Assembly (NCBI GenBank): GCA_018222605.1
Contig: JAAEZZ010000012.1
Coordinates: 1-64,000, forward strand
Reading direction: 5' to 3'
DNA: 64,000 nucleotides
Source: Alphaproteobacteria bacterium
GTDB lineage: Bacteria; Pseudomonadota; Alphaproteobacteria; Caulobacterales; Hyphomonadaceae
A program made the translations under genes and the position numbers. A model generated the notes under the pieces. The model was given only the letters and a program-made list of their open reading frames with translations, ran no database searches and was not told where the DNA came from. Positions 19,672 through 30,000 of the stretch are shown here, in pieces (the first letter of the stretch is position 1; every line of letters starts with the position of its first letter).

Positions 19672-19845
19672 GTTGCAGCGCCTATAACATGTAGAAGGCT
19701 TTCAAGGAATTACCGTCTGCAGGCATGGGTTACGACGAGTTAATCCAGCTGCCTTTCTTTTGCCATTACAGGAACGGAAACAGCCTCTGCGCGTTATTAT
19801 CGCGCGCCCAATACTGGGCTGTCCTTTGTCAAAGGAGCTGATGAC

Positions 19846-20496
19846 ATGAAACGCCTTTCCTATGCGCTGCTTGCGCTTCCCCTTATTGCCCTTCCGGCCT
19901 GTGAAACCGGCCCGAGCCAACGCGTCATGACCGGCGCAGGTGTCGGCGCTATCCTTGGTGCAGGTGCTGGCACGCTGGCAGGCGGCGACGACAAACGCAA
20001 CGCGGCTATCGGTGCAGCTGTAGGTGCCATTGCAGGTGCAGGCGTTGGCAAATACATGGACGAGCAAGAGCGCCGTCTGCGCCAGCAGACCGCTGGTACG
20101 GGTATCGGTGTTGAGCGCCAGGGCGACCAGATCGCGCTGACCATGCCGTCAAACATCACATTCTCCGTAGATAGCGCGACGATTCAGCCGAACTTCTACG
20201 GTCCGCTGAACGAAGTGGCCCAGACACTGGTCGATTACCCGTCCACTGCTGTTGATATTGTTGGCCATGCAAGCGCTGACGGCCCGGATGATTACAACAT
20301 GCAGCTGTCCCAGCGCCGCGCGGAATCCGTGCGCACCTATCTGGTGAATCAGGGTGTCACGTCTGTGCGTCTCGCAGCTGTCGGTATGGGTGAGACCCAG
20401 CCGATTGCAGATAACTCCACTGCAGCAGGCCGCGCAGCCAACCGCCGCGTGGAAATCATTCTGACGCCTGTCACTGAAGGCGACAATAACTACTAG
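19846..20496 (+). CDS. OmpA-family lipoprotein with glycine zipper
   Basis: A 216-residue outer-membrane lipoprotein. The lipobox is LPAC with the cysteine near residue 19. Residues 27-75 form a glycine-zipper segment (GAGVGAILGAGAGTLAGG and IGAAVGAIAGAGVG), then comes the OmpA C-terminal domain with VDIVGHASADGPDDYNMQLSQRRAESVRTYL, which binds peptidoglycan. The layout matches YiaD-like proteins. The upstream start follows AAAGGAG. A terminator lies downstream. Confidence 0.93.
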   Translation: MKRLSYALLALPLIALPACETGPSQRVMTGAGVGAILGAGAGTLAGGDDKRNAAIGAAVGAIAGAGVGKYMDEQERRLRQQTAGTGIGVERQGDQIALTMPSNITFSVDSATIQPNFYGPLNEVAQTLVDYPSTAVDIVGHASADGPDDYNMQLSQRRAESVRTYLVNQGVTSVRLAAVGMGETQPIADNSTAAGRAANRRVEIILTPVTEGDNNY

Positions 20497-20551
20497 GCGC
20501 AGCTTTGCAGCCTGACCTGAGATTTCCTTGAGAGTCTCGAACGTGAAATCG

Positions 20552-20586
20552 ATACCGGCGGTGACCTCATCGCCGGTATATTTTTG
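20552..20586 (+). terminator. Intrinsic terminator
   Basis: ATACCGGCG and CGCCGGTAT form a GC-rich stem around GTGACCTCAT, followed by a run of T. It closes the OmpA-family gene. Confidence 0.9.
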
Positions 20587-20670
20587 TCCGGTCGTGACTT
20601 ATCCAGCAGGAATGCCCCGGTAAACATAGGGGTGAGGTAGTCGTCGGCCCTTGCCCAGTCCTATCGTGAT

Positions 20671-21192
20671 TTAGCGGCACATGGCGGCGGCCTTGTCGAT
20701 CGCCGCTGCGGACCCGCTCAGAGAGAAATGATACGCGACTTGTGTATTGCGCGCGGATACGGCCTCTACCCGCAGTTCCGACCCCTTGCGCAGCGCAGAA
20801 ACGATGCGGGAATCGTCTGAATCATCGGCAAAGGCTTCGCGGCCGACGCCGAACATTGCCCAGGTGGAGCGGCCAACGCTGGCCTTGGGGGCGAGATCCT
20901 CGCGCAGCTCATAGCCCACTTTGAGGCTCGGTTGGTTGCGGGCGCGGCCGGATTTCCAATTGGTGACATAGAACCAGACTTCGCCATGATCCGCCGCACG
21001 CGGGGCTTTGTCTGTTGCCGGGGTGGCGGCGTAGCAGATGGTTTCGCCATTGGCGGTATCGGTGAAGACAGACCAGTCCTTGTAGCGGCCAATCGCCGTC
21101 GGGCTGGCAGAGGCCAGAGGTGCAGCAAGGGCAGCTGTTACAGCAAGACCAATCAGCGTTTTGCGGCTTATCTTCGGCATGTGCATGTCCAT
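20671..21192 (-). CDS. Invasion-associated locus B (IalB) family protein
   Basis: A 173-residue exported protein with a signal peptide (about residues 1-32, ending near LASASP). The IalB-family core is visible: YKDWSVFTDTANGETICYAATPA, then EVWFYVTNWKSGR and the C-terminal AIDKAAAMCR. The two cysteines at the ends of the domain could pair. IalB-family proteins are periplasmic or outer-membrane associated; role in free-living species is unknown. It diverges from the sigma-factor operon. Confidence 0.9.
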   Translation of the reverse strand: MDMHMPKISRKTLIGLAVTAALAAPLASASPTAIGRYKDWSVFTDTANGETICYAATPATDKAPRAADHGEVWFYVTNWKSGRARNQPSLKVGYELREDLAPKASVGRSTWAMFGVGREAFADDSDDSRIVSALRKGSELRVEAVSARNTQVAYHFSLSGSAAAIDKAAAMCR

Positions 21193-21358
21193 TACGTTCC
21201 CTTAGTCCGGAGCTTTCCCGAATGATAGTTGGAACAGAGTTAAGGCCAAACTACGACAGGCAGTTTATACACCTGTTCACAATGGGTTTATGTGTTCAAG
21301 GTTGCCTTCGCGGGCAGGCCACCTGATACTGTTTGAGAGGTAATTTAAGGGACCTTTT

Positions 21359-21952
21359 GTGAACGATACTGCAACAGGTACCATCTCTCCGGCTGTCAGG
21401 GAGTATCATGCAGACTGCATGGCGCGGATTGCTGGCAGCAAGTGCCGGGAGTCGTTCTCCGAGCTGTTCGATTTCTATGCCCCGCGCCTGAAGAGCTACA
21501 TGCTAAGACTGGGGGCCAGTGACATCGAGGCAGAAGACCTGGCGCAGGATGTGATGGTGACGGTCTGGCGCAAGGCCGAACAGTATGATCGCAAGCTGGC
21601 CTCTGTCTCTACCTGGATCTTCCGTGTGGCGCGCAACCGCCGGATCGACCGGCTGCGGCGCGTAACCCGGCCGGAGCTGGACGCCGAAGAGCCGATGCTG
21701 CGACCGCCTGAGATCGAGAAACCGGAAGATACGATCAACCGCGTGCAGATCGAACAGACTGTCCGGGAGGAACTGGCAAAGCTGCCGCCAGACCAATTGC
21801 AGCTTTTGCAGGCCGCCTTTTATGATGGCCTGTCACATTCCGAAATTGCCGAAGCCTATGACTTGCCGCTCGGCACGGTAAAGTCACGTATACGACGCGC
21901 TTTTGACCGGTTGCGTGGTGTATTGGATAATGAGGATATATCTGATGCGTAG
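21359..21952 (+). CDS. ECF-family RNA polymerase sigma factor
   Basis: A 197-residue sigma-70 family protein. Region 2 runs through FDFYAPRLKSYMLRLGASDIEAEDLAQDVMVTVW and RNRRIDRLRR, and region 4 contains LLQAAFYDGLSHSEIAEAYDLPLGTVKSRIRRA. The start is a GTG at 21359, preceded by AAGGGACC. The gene lies just before a ChrR-like anti-sigma homologue, the arrangement of the RpoE-ChrR (ECF11-type) group that responds to singlet oxygen in some alphaproteobacteria. Confidence 0.93.
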   Translation: MNDTATGTISPAVREYHADCMARIAGSKCRESFSELFDFYAPRLKSYMLRLGASDIEAEDLAQDVMVTVWRKAEQYDRKLASVSTWIFRVARNRRIDRLRRVTRPELDAEEPMLRPPEIEKPEDTINRVQIEQTVREELAKLPPDQLQLLQAAFYDGLSHSEIAEAYDLPLGTVKSRIRRAFDRLRGVLDNEDISDA

Positions 21953-21976
21953 ACTGACCAGACGAGGAAGGATCTG

Positions 21977-22642
21977 ATGCCTACATCCCCCGCATCTGCT
22001 TTCGGTGAGCTCTATTCTGCCTATGCGGCAGGACGGCTGGATCCGGCTTTCGCGTTGCTGCTGGAAACGCAGAGCATGTTGCGGCCTCAGGTGCGGCAGG
22101 CCATGGCTGTTGGCGAGACAGTGTCCGGCCTGATGCTGGAGCGTGATCAGCCTGCAGCCATGTCAGCCAATGCCGGGGTGCGGGCCTTGGCCATGATTGA
22201 TGAAATGGAAGCTGCAGGAGGGGCGCTTGACGCTGCATTGCGGCTGCCCGAGGAACCGGAGTTATCCGACCTGCCGGAGCCGCTGCGGGAGCCTGCATTG
22301 AGGGCCTATGGGGGCAAGGGCTGGCAAAACCTCGCCTCTGGCATAAGGCGGCTTGGCCTGGATGTGGGCAGCGCGTTGGAGGTGGAACTCTACCGCATTC
22401 AACCCGGCGCCAGAGTGCCAAGGCACACGCATGGCGGGCAGGAATTCACATTGGTTGTATCCGGAGGGTTTTCGGATGAGACCGGCTCTTACGGCCCTGG
22501 AGACATGGCGATCAACGGGCCGGAAGACACCCATCAGCCAGTAGGGGATGCTGATGGCATCTGCTATGCACTGGCCGTGCGGGATTCAGGCCTTCGGTTT
22601 ACCGGTGTGATGGGGCTGGTGCAAAGGCTGCTGGGGAAGTAG
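21977..22642 (+). CDS. ChrR-like cupin anti-sigma homologue without N-terminal zinc site
   Basis: A 221-residue protein with two parts. The N-terminal half resembles the anti-sigma domain of ChrR (FGELYSAYAAGRLDPAFALLLETQSML). The position that carries His-x3-Cys-x2-Cys in ChrR reads TQSMLRPQVR here, so all of those ligands are missing. The C-terminal half is a cupin with PRHTHGGQEFTLVVSGGF and a late histidine (PEDTHQP), which keeps a likely metal site. It lies 24 bases after the sigma gene, so co-expression is expected. Whether it still holds the sigma factor is unknown. Confidence 0.85.
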   Translation: MPTSPASAFGELYSAYAAGRLDPAFALLLETQSMLRPQVRQAMAVGETVSGLMLERDQPAAMSANAGVRALAMIDEMEAAGGALDAALRLPEEPELSDLPEPLREPALRAYGGKGWQNLASGIRRLGLDVGSALEVELYRIQPGARVPRHTHGGQEFTLVVSGGFSDETGSYGPGDMAINGPEDTHQPVGDADGICYALAVRDSGLRFTGVMGLVQRLLGK

Positions 22643-22652
22643 TCGGCTGACC

Positions 22653-23177
22653 TCAGGTGCGGTCGCGGCCGGGCACATAATCCGTTCTCTTGCCGTCACC
22701 GGTCGTTCCGCCGGGCATAATCGGCCGCGTCGCATAGCCGCCCATGGAGAGGTGGCGATCATACATCACCAGCGCGCCAGCCAGGCTGACATTGATGCAG
22801 AATTTGGTCGGGATCTTCACGACATGATCGCACTTGGCGATGATGTCGGGTGAGAGATCGCCCTTTTCCGGGCCAAGAATATAGGCCGCCTGCGGAGGAT
22901 GCCGGAAGGTTGGCAGCATGACGGCGTCATCGGTCAGTTCGACGCCAACCATCTGGCAGCCGCGGGGCAATTGCATTTCGTCGACATTATCCCACTGATA
23001 ATAGGGCACTTGTCCGGCAGTTTTTGATGTATCGGCCTGATAGGCTGCGCGCAGGCGATGCTCCGCATTGATGGAAAACACAAAGCTCGCGCCAAAGGCA
23101 TTTGCCGTGCGCATCAGCGCGCCAAGATTCATCGGCTTGGAGATCCGCTCCGAGCCGATTGCAAAATATCCACGCAT
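22653..23177 (-). CDS. TrmH/SpoU-family RNA 2'-O-methyltransferase
   Basis: A 174-residue SPOUT methyltransferase. It begins MRGYFAIGSERISKPMNLGALMRTANAFGASFVFSI, the family N-terminus. The knot region contains ILGPEKGDLSP and VKIPTKFCINVSLAGALVMYDR, where SAM binds. Its target is likely a tRNA or rRNA ribose and cannot be read from the sequence. It shares one base with the stop of the preceding membrane-protein gene. Confidence 0.9.
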   Translation of the reverse strand: MRGYFAIGSERISKPMNLGALMRTANAFGASFVFSINAEHRLRAAYQADTSKTAGQVPYYQWDNVDEMQLPRGCQMVGVELTDDAVMLPTFRHPPQAAYILGPEKGDLSPDIIAKCDHVVKIPTKFCINVSLAGALVMYDRHLSMGGYATRPIMPGGTTGDGKRTDYVPGRDRT

Positions 23178-23500
23178 CAGAATGCCTCCAGTCCAAACCT
23201 CAATATCACCAGCAGAGTGATGATGATGGGCAGGGAGAAGACAGACACTTTCCGCGCCAGCCGCATATGCGAAAGCTGCTGGGGGTAGGTCTGGTTCAGA
23301 TAGGTTGCGACCTCGGTATGCTCTACCAGTCGGCCTGCATCCGCAACGCCCTGCCGATATTTGAGGTCCGTATACTGTCCGCCGAATTTGTCGGCCAGCC
23401 CGCGGCGCAGTGCCGTGGAAATCAGCCAGCGCATCTGCAGGGCCAGAAGAAGCGCAAAGCAGGTGAGGCCCAGCAGAATGAAGAGCACAATGGCGGTCAC
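23177..23500 (-). CDS. Two-pass membrane protein
   Basis: A 107-residue protein with hydrophobic segments at about residues 2-28 and 86-104 around a hydrophilic region (RRGLADKFGGQYTDLKYRQGVADAGRLV). No family is recognised with confidence. It overlaps the asparaginase-type gene by four bases and abuts the methyltransferase gene, so the three form one operon. Confidence 0.6.
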   Translation of the reverse strand: MTAIVLFILLGLTCFALLLALQMRWLISTALRRGLADKFGGQYTDLKYRQGVADAGRLVEHTEVATYLNQTYPQQLSHMRLARKVSVFSLPIIITLLVILRFGLEAF

Positions 23501-24378
23501 AGGAAGGTTCCTACTTCGAAACGTCCTGAGGAGTCTGCCATGGCGCGCTTCAAACCGGAAGAGTTCCAGAGGGCTGTAATTTCGCCCTCAGCGGAAATTG
23601 CGATCATGCCGCCTGATCCGCCAAGATGGCTGACATCATTCAGGGCGCCCTGTACGGCGGCTTCAAGATTGGCGCCACTATAGCGGATGCGTGCGGAGAC
23701 ATCGGCGGCGGCATTGGCGCGAATGAAAAACTCACCGAGACCTGTGCACGAAACCGCGCAGCGTTCATCGGCCCAGGTGCCGGCGCCAGGCAGGGGGGTG
23801 TCGCCGAGGCGTCCCGGCGTCTTGCCACTGATGCCGGCTGTAGAGGTGGCGGCAGACAGGTCGCCATAGATATCCAGCGCAACGGCACCGACTGTGCCCG
23901 GCGGGTTAGGTTGGTTCAGCATGTCCTGCGTCGTCATCTCGTCGATCGGCTCATAATAGCTGGCGGGATCTTCGATGAGGTCAAGGCCGCTATCCTTCAG
24001 CAGATGGCGCGCGCCGTCTGCGACTAGCAGCACGTTAGGCGTATACTCCATGACACGGCGGGCGCAACTGATCGGGTTGCGATAGCCCTGAAGCGCACCG
24101 ACGGCACCTGCTGTACGGTTGCGGCCATCCATGATCGCCGCGTCCAGTTCATACTCCCCCAGCGTGTTGGGGCTTGCGCCCTTGCCAGCCAGATACAGCC
24201 CGGATTCCTCCAGGCCGCGCACCATCATTTCGACCACATCAAGGGCCGGTTCTCCGCCATGAAGACGCTCCATGCCGTTGCGCAGCAGGGTGCCCAAATG
24301 AGCCTCCTGCAGGGAATAATCCTGACCGGGGATCGGCCCGGCGCCGCCATGGAGGGCAAGGGCCCATTTCTTCGACAT
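23497..24378 (-). CDS. Isoaspartyl peptidase/L-asparaginase family protein
   Basis: A 293-residue Ntn-hydrolase precursor. WALALHGGAGPI at the N-terminus and the internal GTVGAVALD (Thr near residue 164) mark the family: this threonine becomes the N-terminal nucleophile after autocleavage. The later GGSGGMIAIS region fits the beta subunit. The enzymes hydrolyse isoaspartyl dipeptides and asparagine. It is the first gene of an operon with a membrane protein and an RNA methyltransferase. Confidence 0.93.
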   Translation of the reverse strand: MSKKWALALHGGAGPIPGQDYSLQEAHLGTLLRNGMERLHGGEPALDVVEMMVRGLEESGLYLAGKGASPNTLGEYELDAAIMDGRNRTAGAVGALQGYRNPISCARRVMEYTPNVLLVADGARHLLKDSGLDLIEDPASYYEPIDEMTTQDMLNQPNPPGTVGAVALDIYGDLSAATSTAGISGKTPGRLGDTPLPGAGTWADERCAVSCTGLGEFFIRANAAADVSARIRYSGANLEAAVQGALNDVSHLGGSGGMIAISAEGEITALWNSSGLKRAMADSSGRFEVGTFL

Positions 24379-24474
24379 TTCAGCGTTACTCCGCTACGTC
24401 AGGCTTGGACATTTCGTGGCCACACCGCTACCGTCTGCGGGCATAAACAACAAGTCGGGAAGGAAGTTGCAGGC

Positions 24475-25467
24475 ATGAAAGCTGTACTCTCAAAAGAAGT
24501 TGGTGGCCCGGAAGCTCTGGTCATCGAAGATGCGCCCATGCCGGAATGCGGCAAGGGCCAGGTTCTGGTGGAAGTGAAGGCGTGCGGCGTCAATTTTCCG
24601 GATTCCCTGATAATTCAGGACCTCTATCAGTTCAAACCGCCGCGTCCGTTCTCCCCGGGCGGTGAGATTGCCGGGTTTGTCAAGGAAGTTGGCGAAGGTG
24701 TCAGTCATGTGAAGCCGGGTGACCGGGTGCTGGCCTCCATCGGCAGTGGCGGCATGGCCGAATATGCCGTTGCGGCCCAGCATTCCGTCATGCCCATTCC
24801 GGATGACATGCCGTTCGAAGAGGCGGCGGCCTTCATGATGACCTATGGCACCAGCTATTACGCTCTGAAGGATCGCGCCGATCCGAAGCCGGGCGAAAAG
24901 CTGCTCGTGCTGGGCGCGGCTGGCGGTGTCGGCATTGCTGCGGTTGAGCTGGGCAAGGCAATGGGTCTGGAAGTGATCGCGGCCTGTTCCACACAGGAAA
25001 AGGTCGATTTCTGCCTGTCCAAGGGCGCGGACAAGGGTCTTGTCTATGCGCGCGAACTGGACCGCGACGGCCAGAAGGGCTTTTCGAATGATATCAAGGA
25101 AATCTCCGGTGGCGGCGTAGATATCATCTATGATGCCGTCGGCGGTGCCTATGCAGAGCCTGCCGTGCGCGCGATGAACTGGGAAGGCCGTTTCCTGGTG
25201 ATCGGCTTCCCGGCCGGTATTCCGAAATTGCCGCTGAACCTGACCCTGCTGAAAAGCTGTGACATTCGCGGCGTCTTCTGGGGGGCCGCCGTGGCGCGCG
25301 ATCCGGAAGCGCACAAGAAGAATGTTGCGGACCTGTTCAAACTGTACAGCGAAGGCAAGGTGCGCCCGCACGTTTCCAACACCTATAAACTGGACAAGTC
25401 TGCCGATGCGATCCGCGAACTCATGGACCGCAAGGCACAAGGCAAGGTTGTCGTGGTCATCGACTAG
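24475..25467 (+). CDS. NADPH:quinone oxidoreductase (zinc-independent MDR)
   Basis: A 330-residue medium-chain reductase. It begins MKAVLSKEVGGPEALVI. It has SPGGEIAGFVKEVGEGV near residue 60 and the cofactor loop LVLGAAGGVGIAAVELGKAMG near 143. No zinc-ligand set is present, so it belongs to the quinone-reductase side of the family. The ATG at 24475 follows AAGGAAGTTGCA; a long extension upstream overlaps the divergent gene and is rejected. Substrate unknown. Confidence 0.9.
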   Translation: MKAVLSKEVGGPEALVIEDAPMPECGKGQVLVEVKACGVNFPDSLIIQDLYQFKPPRPFSPGGEIAGFVKEVGEGVSHVKPGDRVLASIGSGGMAEYAVAAQHSVMPIPDDMPFEEAAAFMMTYGTSYYALKDRADPKPGEKLLVLGAAGGVGIAAVELGKAMGLEVIAACSTQEKVDFCLSKGADKGLVYARELDRDGQKGFSNDIKEISGGGVDIIYDAVGGAYAEPAVRAMNWEGRFLVIGFPAGIPKLPLNLTLLKSCDIRGVFWGAAVARDPEAHKKNVADLFKLYSEGKVRPHVSNTYKLDKSADAIRELMDRKAQGKVVVVID

Positions 25468-25511
25468 GCCATGCATAGATGGCCTTTCCGGGGGCTGGCG
25501 GTCTGCAGTAG

Positions 25512-26495
<984 letters not shown>

Positions 26496-26520
26496 CGCGA
26501 CGCGCAGGTCTGAAAACAAA

Positions 26521-26556
26521 AAAACCCGCCGGATAGACCCGGCGGGTTTTGTTTTT
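26521..26556. terminator. Bidirectional intrinsic terminator
   Basis: AAAACCCGCCGG and CCGGCGGGTTTT form a perfect 12-bp stem around a 6-base loop, followed by more T bases and preceded by A bases. It serves the convergent pip and dnaK genes. Confidence 0.95.
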
Positions 26557-26574
26557 GGAGTGGCTTCAGGCCGA

Positions 26575-28482
26575 TTACTTCTTGTCGCCGTCGACTTCCT
26601 CGAAGTCTGCATCGACCACATCGTCGCCATCAGCTGCAGCGTCAGAGGCCGCATCGGCATGTGCCGTTTCTTCCTGCTGGCTGGCATAGATCGCTTCGCC
26701 GAGCTTCATGGCGGCAGACATCAGGGCCTGATGCTTGGCCTGAATGTCGGCGAGGTTATCGCCCTCGCGGGCTTCCTTCAGCTCGGCAATGGCTTTTTCG
26801 ATTTCGCCTTTGACATCACCGGACACCTTGTCGCCATGCTCTTCCAGCTGCTTCTCGGTCTGGTGGACCAGAGCTTCGGCATGGTTCTGGGCTTCGACCA
26901 TTTCGCGGCGAGCCTTGTCGGCGCCGGCATTGGCTTCGGCGTCTGCCATCATGTTCTTGATGTCATCCTCGGAGAGGCCGCCATCTGCCTGGATGGTGAT
27001 GACCTGTTCCTTACCGGTGGCCTTGTCCTTGGCGGACACGGACACGATGCCGTTGGCGTCGATGTCGAAGGTCACTTCGATCTGCGGCACACCGCGCGGG
27101 GCCGGCGGAATGCCTTCAAGGTTGAACTGGCCGAGCATCTTGTTGTCGACAGCCATTTCGCGCTCGCCCTGGAAGACCTTGATCGTCACAGCCGGCTGGT
27201 TGTCGTCAGCGGTTGAGAAGACCTGGGACTTCTTGGTCGGGATCGTCGTGTTGCGGTCGATCAGGCGTGTGAACACGCCGCCGAGCGTCTCGATGCCAAG
27301 GGACAGCGGAGTCACGTCCAGAAGGACAACGTCTTTCACGTCACCCTGCAGAACGCCGCCCTGAATGGCCGCACCGATGGCAACCACTTCATCCGGGTTC
27401 ACACCCTTGTGCGGCTCACGGTCGAAGAATTTCTTCACGGCTTCCTGCACGGCCGGCATGCGGGTCATACCGCCCACGAGCACGACTTCATCAATGTCGG
27501 ATGCGGACTTGCCAGCATCTTTCAGGGCTTTCTTGCACGGCTCGATTGTGCGCTTGACGAGGTCTTCGACAAGGCTTTCGAACTTGGCGCGGGTCAGCTT
27601 GATGTTGAGGTGTTTCGGGCCGGTCGCGTCAGCCGTGATGAAGGGCAGGTTCACTTCGTATTGCGAAGCGGATGACAGCTCTTTCTTGGCCTTCTCGGCT
27701 TCTTCCTTCAGACGCTGCAGGGCCAGCTTGTCTGTCTTCAGGTCGATGCCCTGATCCTTTTTGAATTCCTCTGCGAGGAAGTCGACAATGCGAAGGTCAA
27801 AATCCTCACCGCCAAGGAATGTGTCGCCATTCGTGGACAGCACTTCGAACACGCCGTCGCCGATCTCCAGCAGAGAGACGTCGAACGTACCGCCACCAAG
27901 GTCATAGACCGCGATGGTCTTGGACTGGTCGCCCTTGTCGAGGCCATAGGCCAGAGCGGCCGCCGTCGGCTCGTTGATGATGCGGAGCACTTCAAGGCCA
28001 GCGATCTTGCCGGCGTCTTTCGTGGCCTGACGCTGGGCGTCGTTGAAGTAGGCCGGAACGGTTATGACGGCTTGCGTCACTTCATTGCCGAGATAGGCCT
28101 CAGCCGTTTCCTTCATCTTGGTGAGGATGAAAGCAGAGATTTCCTGCGGCGCGTAGTCCTTGTCGCGGCCTTTCACCCAGGCATCGCCTGCCGGGCCTTT
28201 GACAATTTCGAACGGGGAGATTTCCTTGTCCTTCTGCGCGGTCGGGTCGTCAAACTGACGGCCGATCAGGCGCTTGATGGCATAGAAGGTGAAATCCGGG
28301 TTCGTGACAGCCTGGCGCCGGGCCGGCATGCCGATCAGGCGCTCGCCGCCTTCCGTGAAAGCGACAACGGACGGGGTCGTGCGCTGGCCTTCTGCGTTCT
28401 CGATTACCTTGGCCTGCCCGCCTTCCATGACGGCGACACAGGAGTTCGTTGTGCCAAGGTCAATACCAATAATCTTGCTCAT
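26575..28482 (-). CDS. dnaK: Molecular chaperone DnaK
   Basis: A 635-residue Hsp70, normal length. The ATPase domain starts [15 protein letters not shown] and has [14 protein letters not shown] and [12 protein letters not shown]. The substrate-binding domain has [16 protein letters not shown], and the C-terminal lid ends in an acidic tail ([13 protein letters not shown]). It is monocistronic: dnaJ is not adjacent, and grpE lies 1.5 kb upstream on the same strand. A heat-shock-type promoter is visible upstream. Confidence 0.98.
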   Translation of the reverse strand: MSKIIGIDLGTTNSCVAVMEGGQAKVIENAEGQRTTPSVVAFTEGGERLIGMPARRQAVTNPDFTFYAIKRLIGRQFDDPTAQKDKEISPFEIVKGPAGDAWVKGRDKDYAPQEISAFILTKMKETAEAYLGNEVTQAVITVPAYFNDAQRQATKDAGKIAGLEVLRIINEPTAAALAYGLDKGDQSKTIAVYDLGGGTFDVSLLEIGDGVFEVLSTNGDTFLGGEDFDLRIVDFLAEEFKKDQGIDLKTDKLALQRLKEEAEKAKKELSSASQYEVNLPFITADATGPKHLNIKLTRAKFESLVEDLVKRTIEPCKKALKDAGKSASDIDEVVLVGGMTRMPAVQEAVKKFFDREPHKGVNPDEVVAIGAAIQGGVLQGDVKDVVLLDVTPLSLGIETLGGVFTRLIDRNTTIPTKKSQVFSTADDNQPAVTIKVFQGEREMAVDNKMLGQFNLEGIPPAPRGVPQIEVTFDIDANGIVSVSAKDKATGKEQVITIQADGGLSEDDIKNMMADAEANAGADKARREMVEAQNHAEALVHQTEKQLEEHGDKVSGDVKGEIEKAIAELKEAREGDNLADIQAKHQALMSAAMKLGEAIYASQQEETAHADAASDAAADGDDVVDADFEEVDGDKK

Positions 28483-28628
28483 GTTGCGTCTCTCTTTTCT
28501 TCAAGCCGCCACGGGCTGTTTTTTCTGTTGCGGTCTGCTCAGCAGCCCCGGACAGCCAGTGGCTCTTTCCAAGGTTCAAAATGAGGCGGCGAGTTGGGAG
28601 TTTCATTCCGTTCGCCGGTTCGTCTAGC

Positions 28629-28658
28629 GATATGGGAAGGCTTTGGCCGGTCTCAAGG
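28629..28658 (-). promoter_or_regulatory. RpoH-type promoter of dnaK
   Basis: On the minus strand CTTGAG (-35) and CCATAT (-10) are separated by 16 bases, matching the alphaproteobacterial heat-shock consensus CTTG-N16/17-CCATnT. The -10 box lies about 150 bases before the dnaK ATG. No CIRCE palindrome (TTAGCACTC-type) is seen, so HrcA control here is not supported. Confidence 0.7.
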
Positions 28659-28737
28659 GGGGAATACTACGTAGCTGCGAAGGATCAGCATTACGCTTGC
28701 GATAGTCAGCCTCTATAGCGCCATCTGAAACTATCTA

Positions 28738-28756
28738 TTTGAGATTCATTCTCAAA
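28738..28756. promoter_or_regulatory. Fur-box-like palindrome
   Basis: TTTGAGA and TCTCAAA flank TTCAT. Read on the other strand it is TGAGAATGAATCTCA, close to the 7-1-7 Fur consensus TGAnAATnATTnTCA. It lies 37 bases before the DUF2061 start, where a repressor could act. The match is by eye only. Confidence 0.45.
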
Positions 28757-28792
28757 AATATCACATGTAGAGGTCTGAAAGGATCTTCTGCC

Positions 28793-29002
28793 ATGGCCCG
28801 CCATATTCTCAAGACAATGACTTACAGCCTGATGCACCTGTCCGTTGCTGTAACCGTCGCCTTTGCTCTGACCCGCAACTGGCATGCCGCGCTTGCCATC
28901 GGCCTGATTGAACCCGCAGTGCAGACGGTAGCCTACACATTCCATGAGCGCGTGTGGGAGCGTTGGCCGAAGGCAGCGAATACACCGCCGGTCGCAGTCT
29001 GA
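28793..29002 (+). CDS. DUF2061 small membrane protein
   Basis: A 69-residue protein with two membrane segments. It contains TYSLMHLSVAVTVAFALT in the first and ends with AVQTVAYTFHERVWERW, the DUF2061 signature. The family function is unknown. The start at 28793 follows GAAAGGATC; an upstream start at 28739 overlaps the palindrome and lacks a binding site. It stands alone, so the palindrome upstream is probably its own control. Confidence 0.85.
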   Translation: MARHILKTMTYSLMHLSVAVTVAFALTRNWHAALAIGLIEPAVQTVAYTFHERVWERWPKAANTPPVAV

Positions 29003-29133
29003 CAGATTTCCGGCACCGCGCCGTATTTTAGTGGGATCGCCGATCTGTGGGTGGACGCGGCCCGGCATGCATTGCCATAGTGTCATGAAGCGGGTCCACG
29101 CCGTGTCCTGAGACATATCCATGGGAGGTTTTC

Positions 29134-29994
29134 ATGCTGCGCACATCCATTCCGGTACTTATGACAATACTGGCGGCGGGCTGTGCCGCGCAAGCACCTG
29201 TCGATGAACAGGCAGATGCCGGGCTCCCTGTCATTGAGCAGACCTACATCTCGCAAGGTTTCGAGAATCCGGAAGGGGTGGCTGCTGCCCCCAATGGCGG
29301 CTATTTCATCTCCAGCGTCAACGGCCCAGGCACTGAGAAGGGCGGCAATGGCTATGTCTCCCTCATTTCACCGCAAGGGCAGATGGTGGACCGCTATTGG
29401 GGCGCCAAGCTGGACGCGCCAAAGGGCATGGCTGTGCTGGGGGATACGCTTTACGTCGCAGACATAGACAAGATCGCAATGCTGGATCTGGAGACCGGCA
29501 ATCCTGACGGGTCTATCCCGATTGAGGGCGCAGTCTTCCTGAATGACATGACGACTTGGGGTAACGCCGTTTATGTATCTGACTCCGGCACCGCGATGAT
29601 CCACAAGATTTCAGATGGCGCATCGGAAGTTTGGTTGCAGGATGAAGCCCTTCTAGGCGGCGTTAACGGTCTTCTGGGAGATGGCGACCGCATGCTGGTC
29701 GCCACGATGGGAACAGGTACGCTGTTTAGTGCGGCGCCGGATGGCACGTTGACCGAAATTGCTACGGGCATGGAGAATGCCGATGGCATCGGGCCGGTGT
29801 CAGGCGGTGGATATCTTGTTTCGTCCTGGCCGGGGCAGATCCACTATGTGGCTGAGAACGGTGCCGTGACGACGCTCTATGATGTCGAGGCAGAAGAGGG
29901 CCCGACACAGAATGATCTGACTGTCATCGGCGACACCGTGATCGTGCCGAACATGCGGCAGAACACGGTGACGCTGTGGAAAGTAAGCCGTTAA
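29134..29994 (+). CDS. SMP-30/gluconolactonase-like lipoprotein
   Basis: A 286-residue exported protein. The lipobox is AAGC near residue 12-15. The mature part is a six-bladed propeller of the SMP-30/NHL type, seen in FENPEGVAAAPNGGYFISSVNG, APKGMAVLGDTLYVADIDKIAML, GNAVYVSDSG and ENADGIGPVSGGGYLVSSWPG. The start follows GGGAGG. It may be a lactonase or a binding protein; substrate unknown. It is followed by grpE on the other strand. Confidence 0.8.
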   Translation: MLRTSIPVLMTILAAGCAAQAPVDEQADAGLPVIEQTYISQGFENPEGVAAAPNGGYFISSVNGPGTEKGGNGYVSLISPQGQMVDRYWGAKLDAPKGMAVLGDTLYVADIDKIAMLDLETGNPDGSIPIEGAVFLNDMTTWGNAVYVSDSGTAMIHKISDGASEVWLQDEALLGGVNGLLGDGDRMLVATMGTGTLFSAAPDGTLTEIATGMENADGIGPVSGGGYLVSSWPGQIHYVAENGAVTTLYDVEAEEGPTQNDLTVIGDTVIVPNMRQNTVTLWKVSR

Positions 29995-30000
29995 GGGCTG

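Noticed and set aside
28483-28740. CIRCE element before dnaK
   Set aside because: No TTAGCACTC-N9-GAGTGCTAA-like palindrome was found in the leader.
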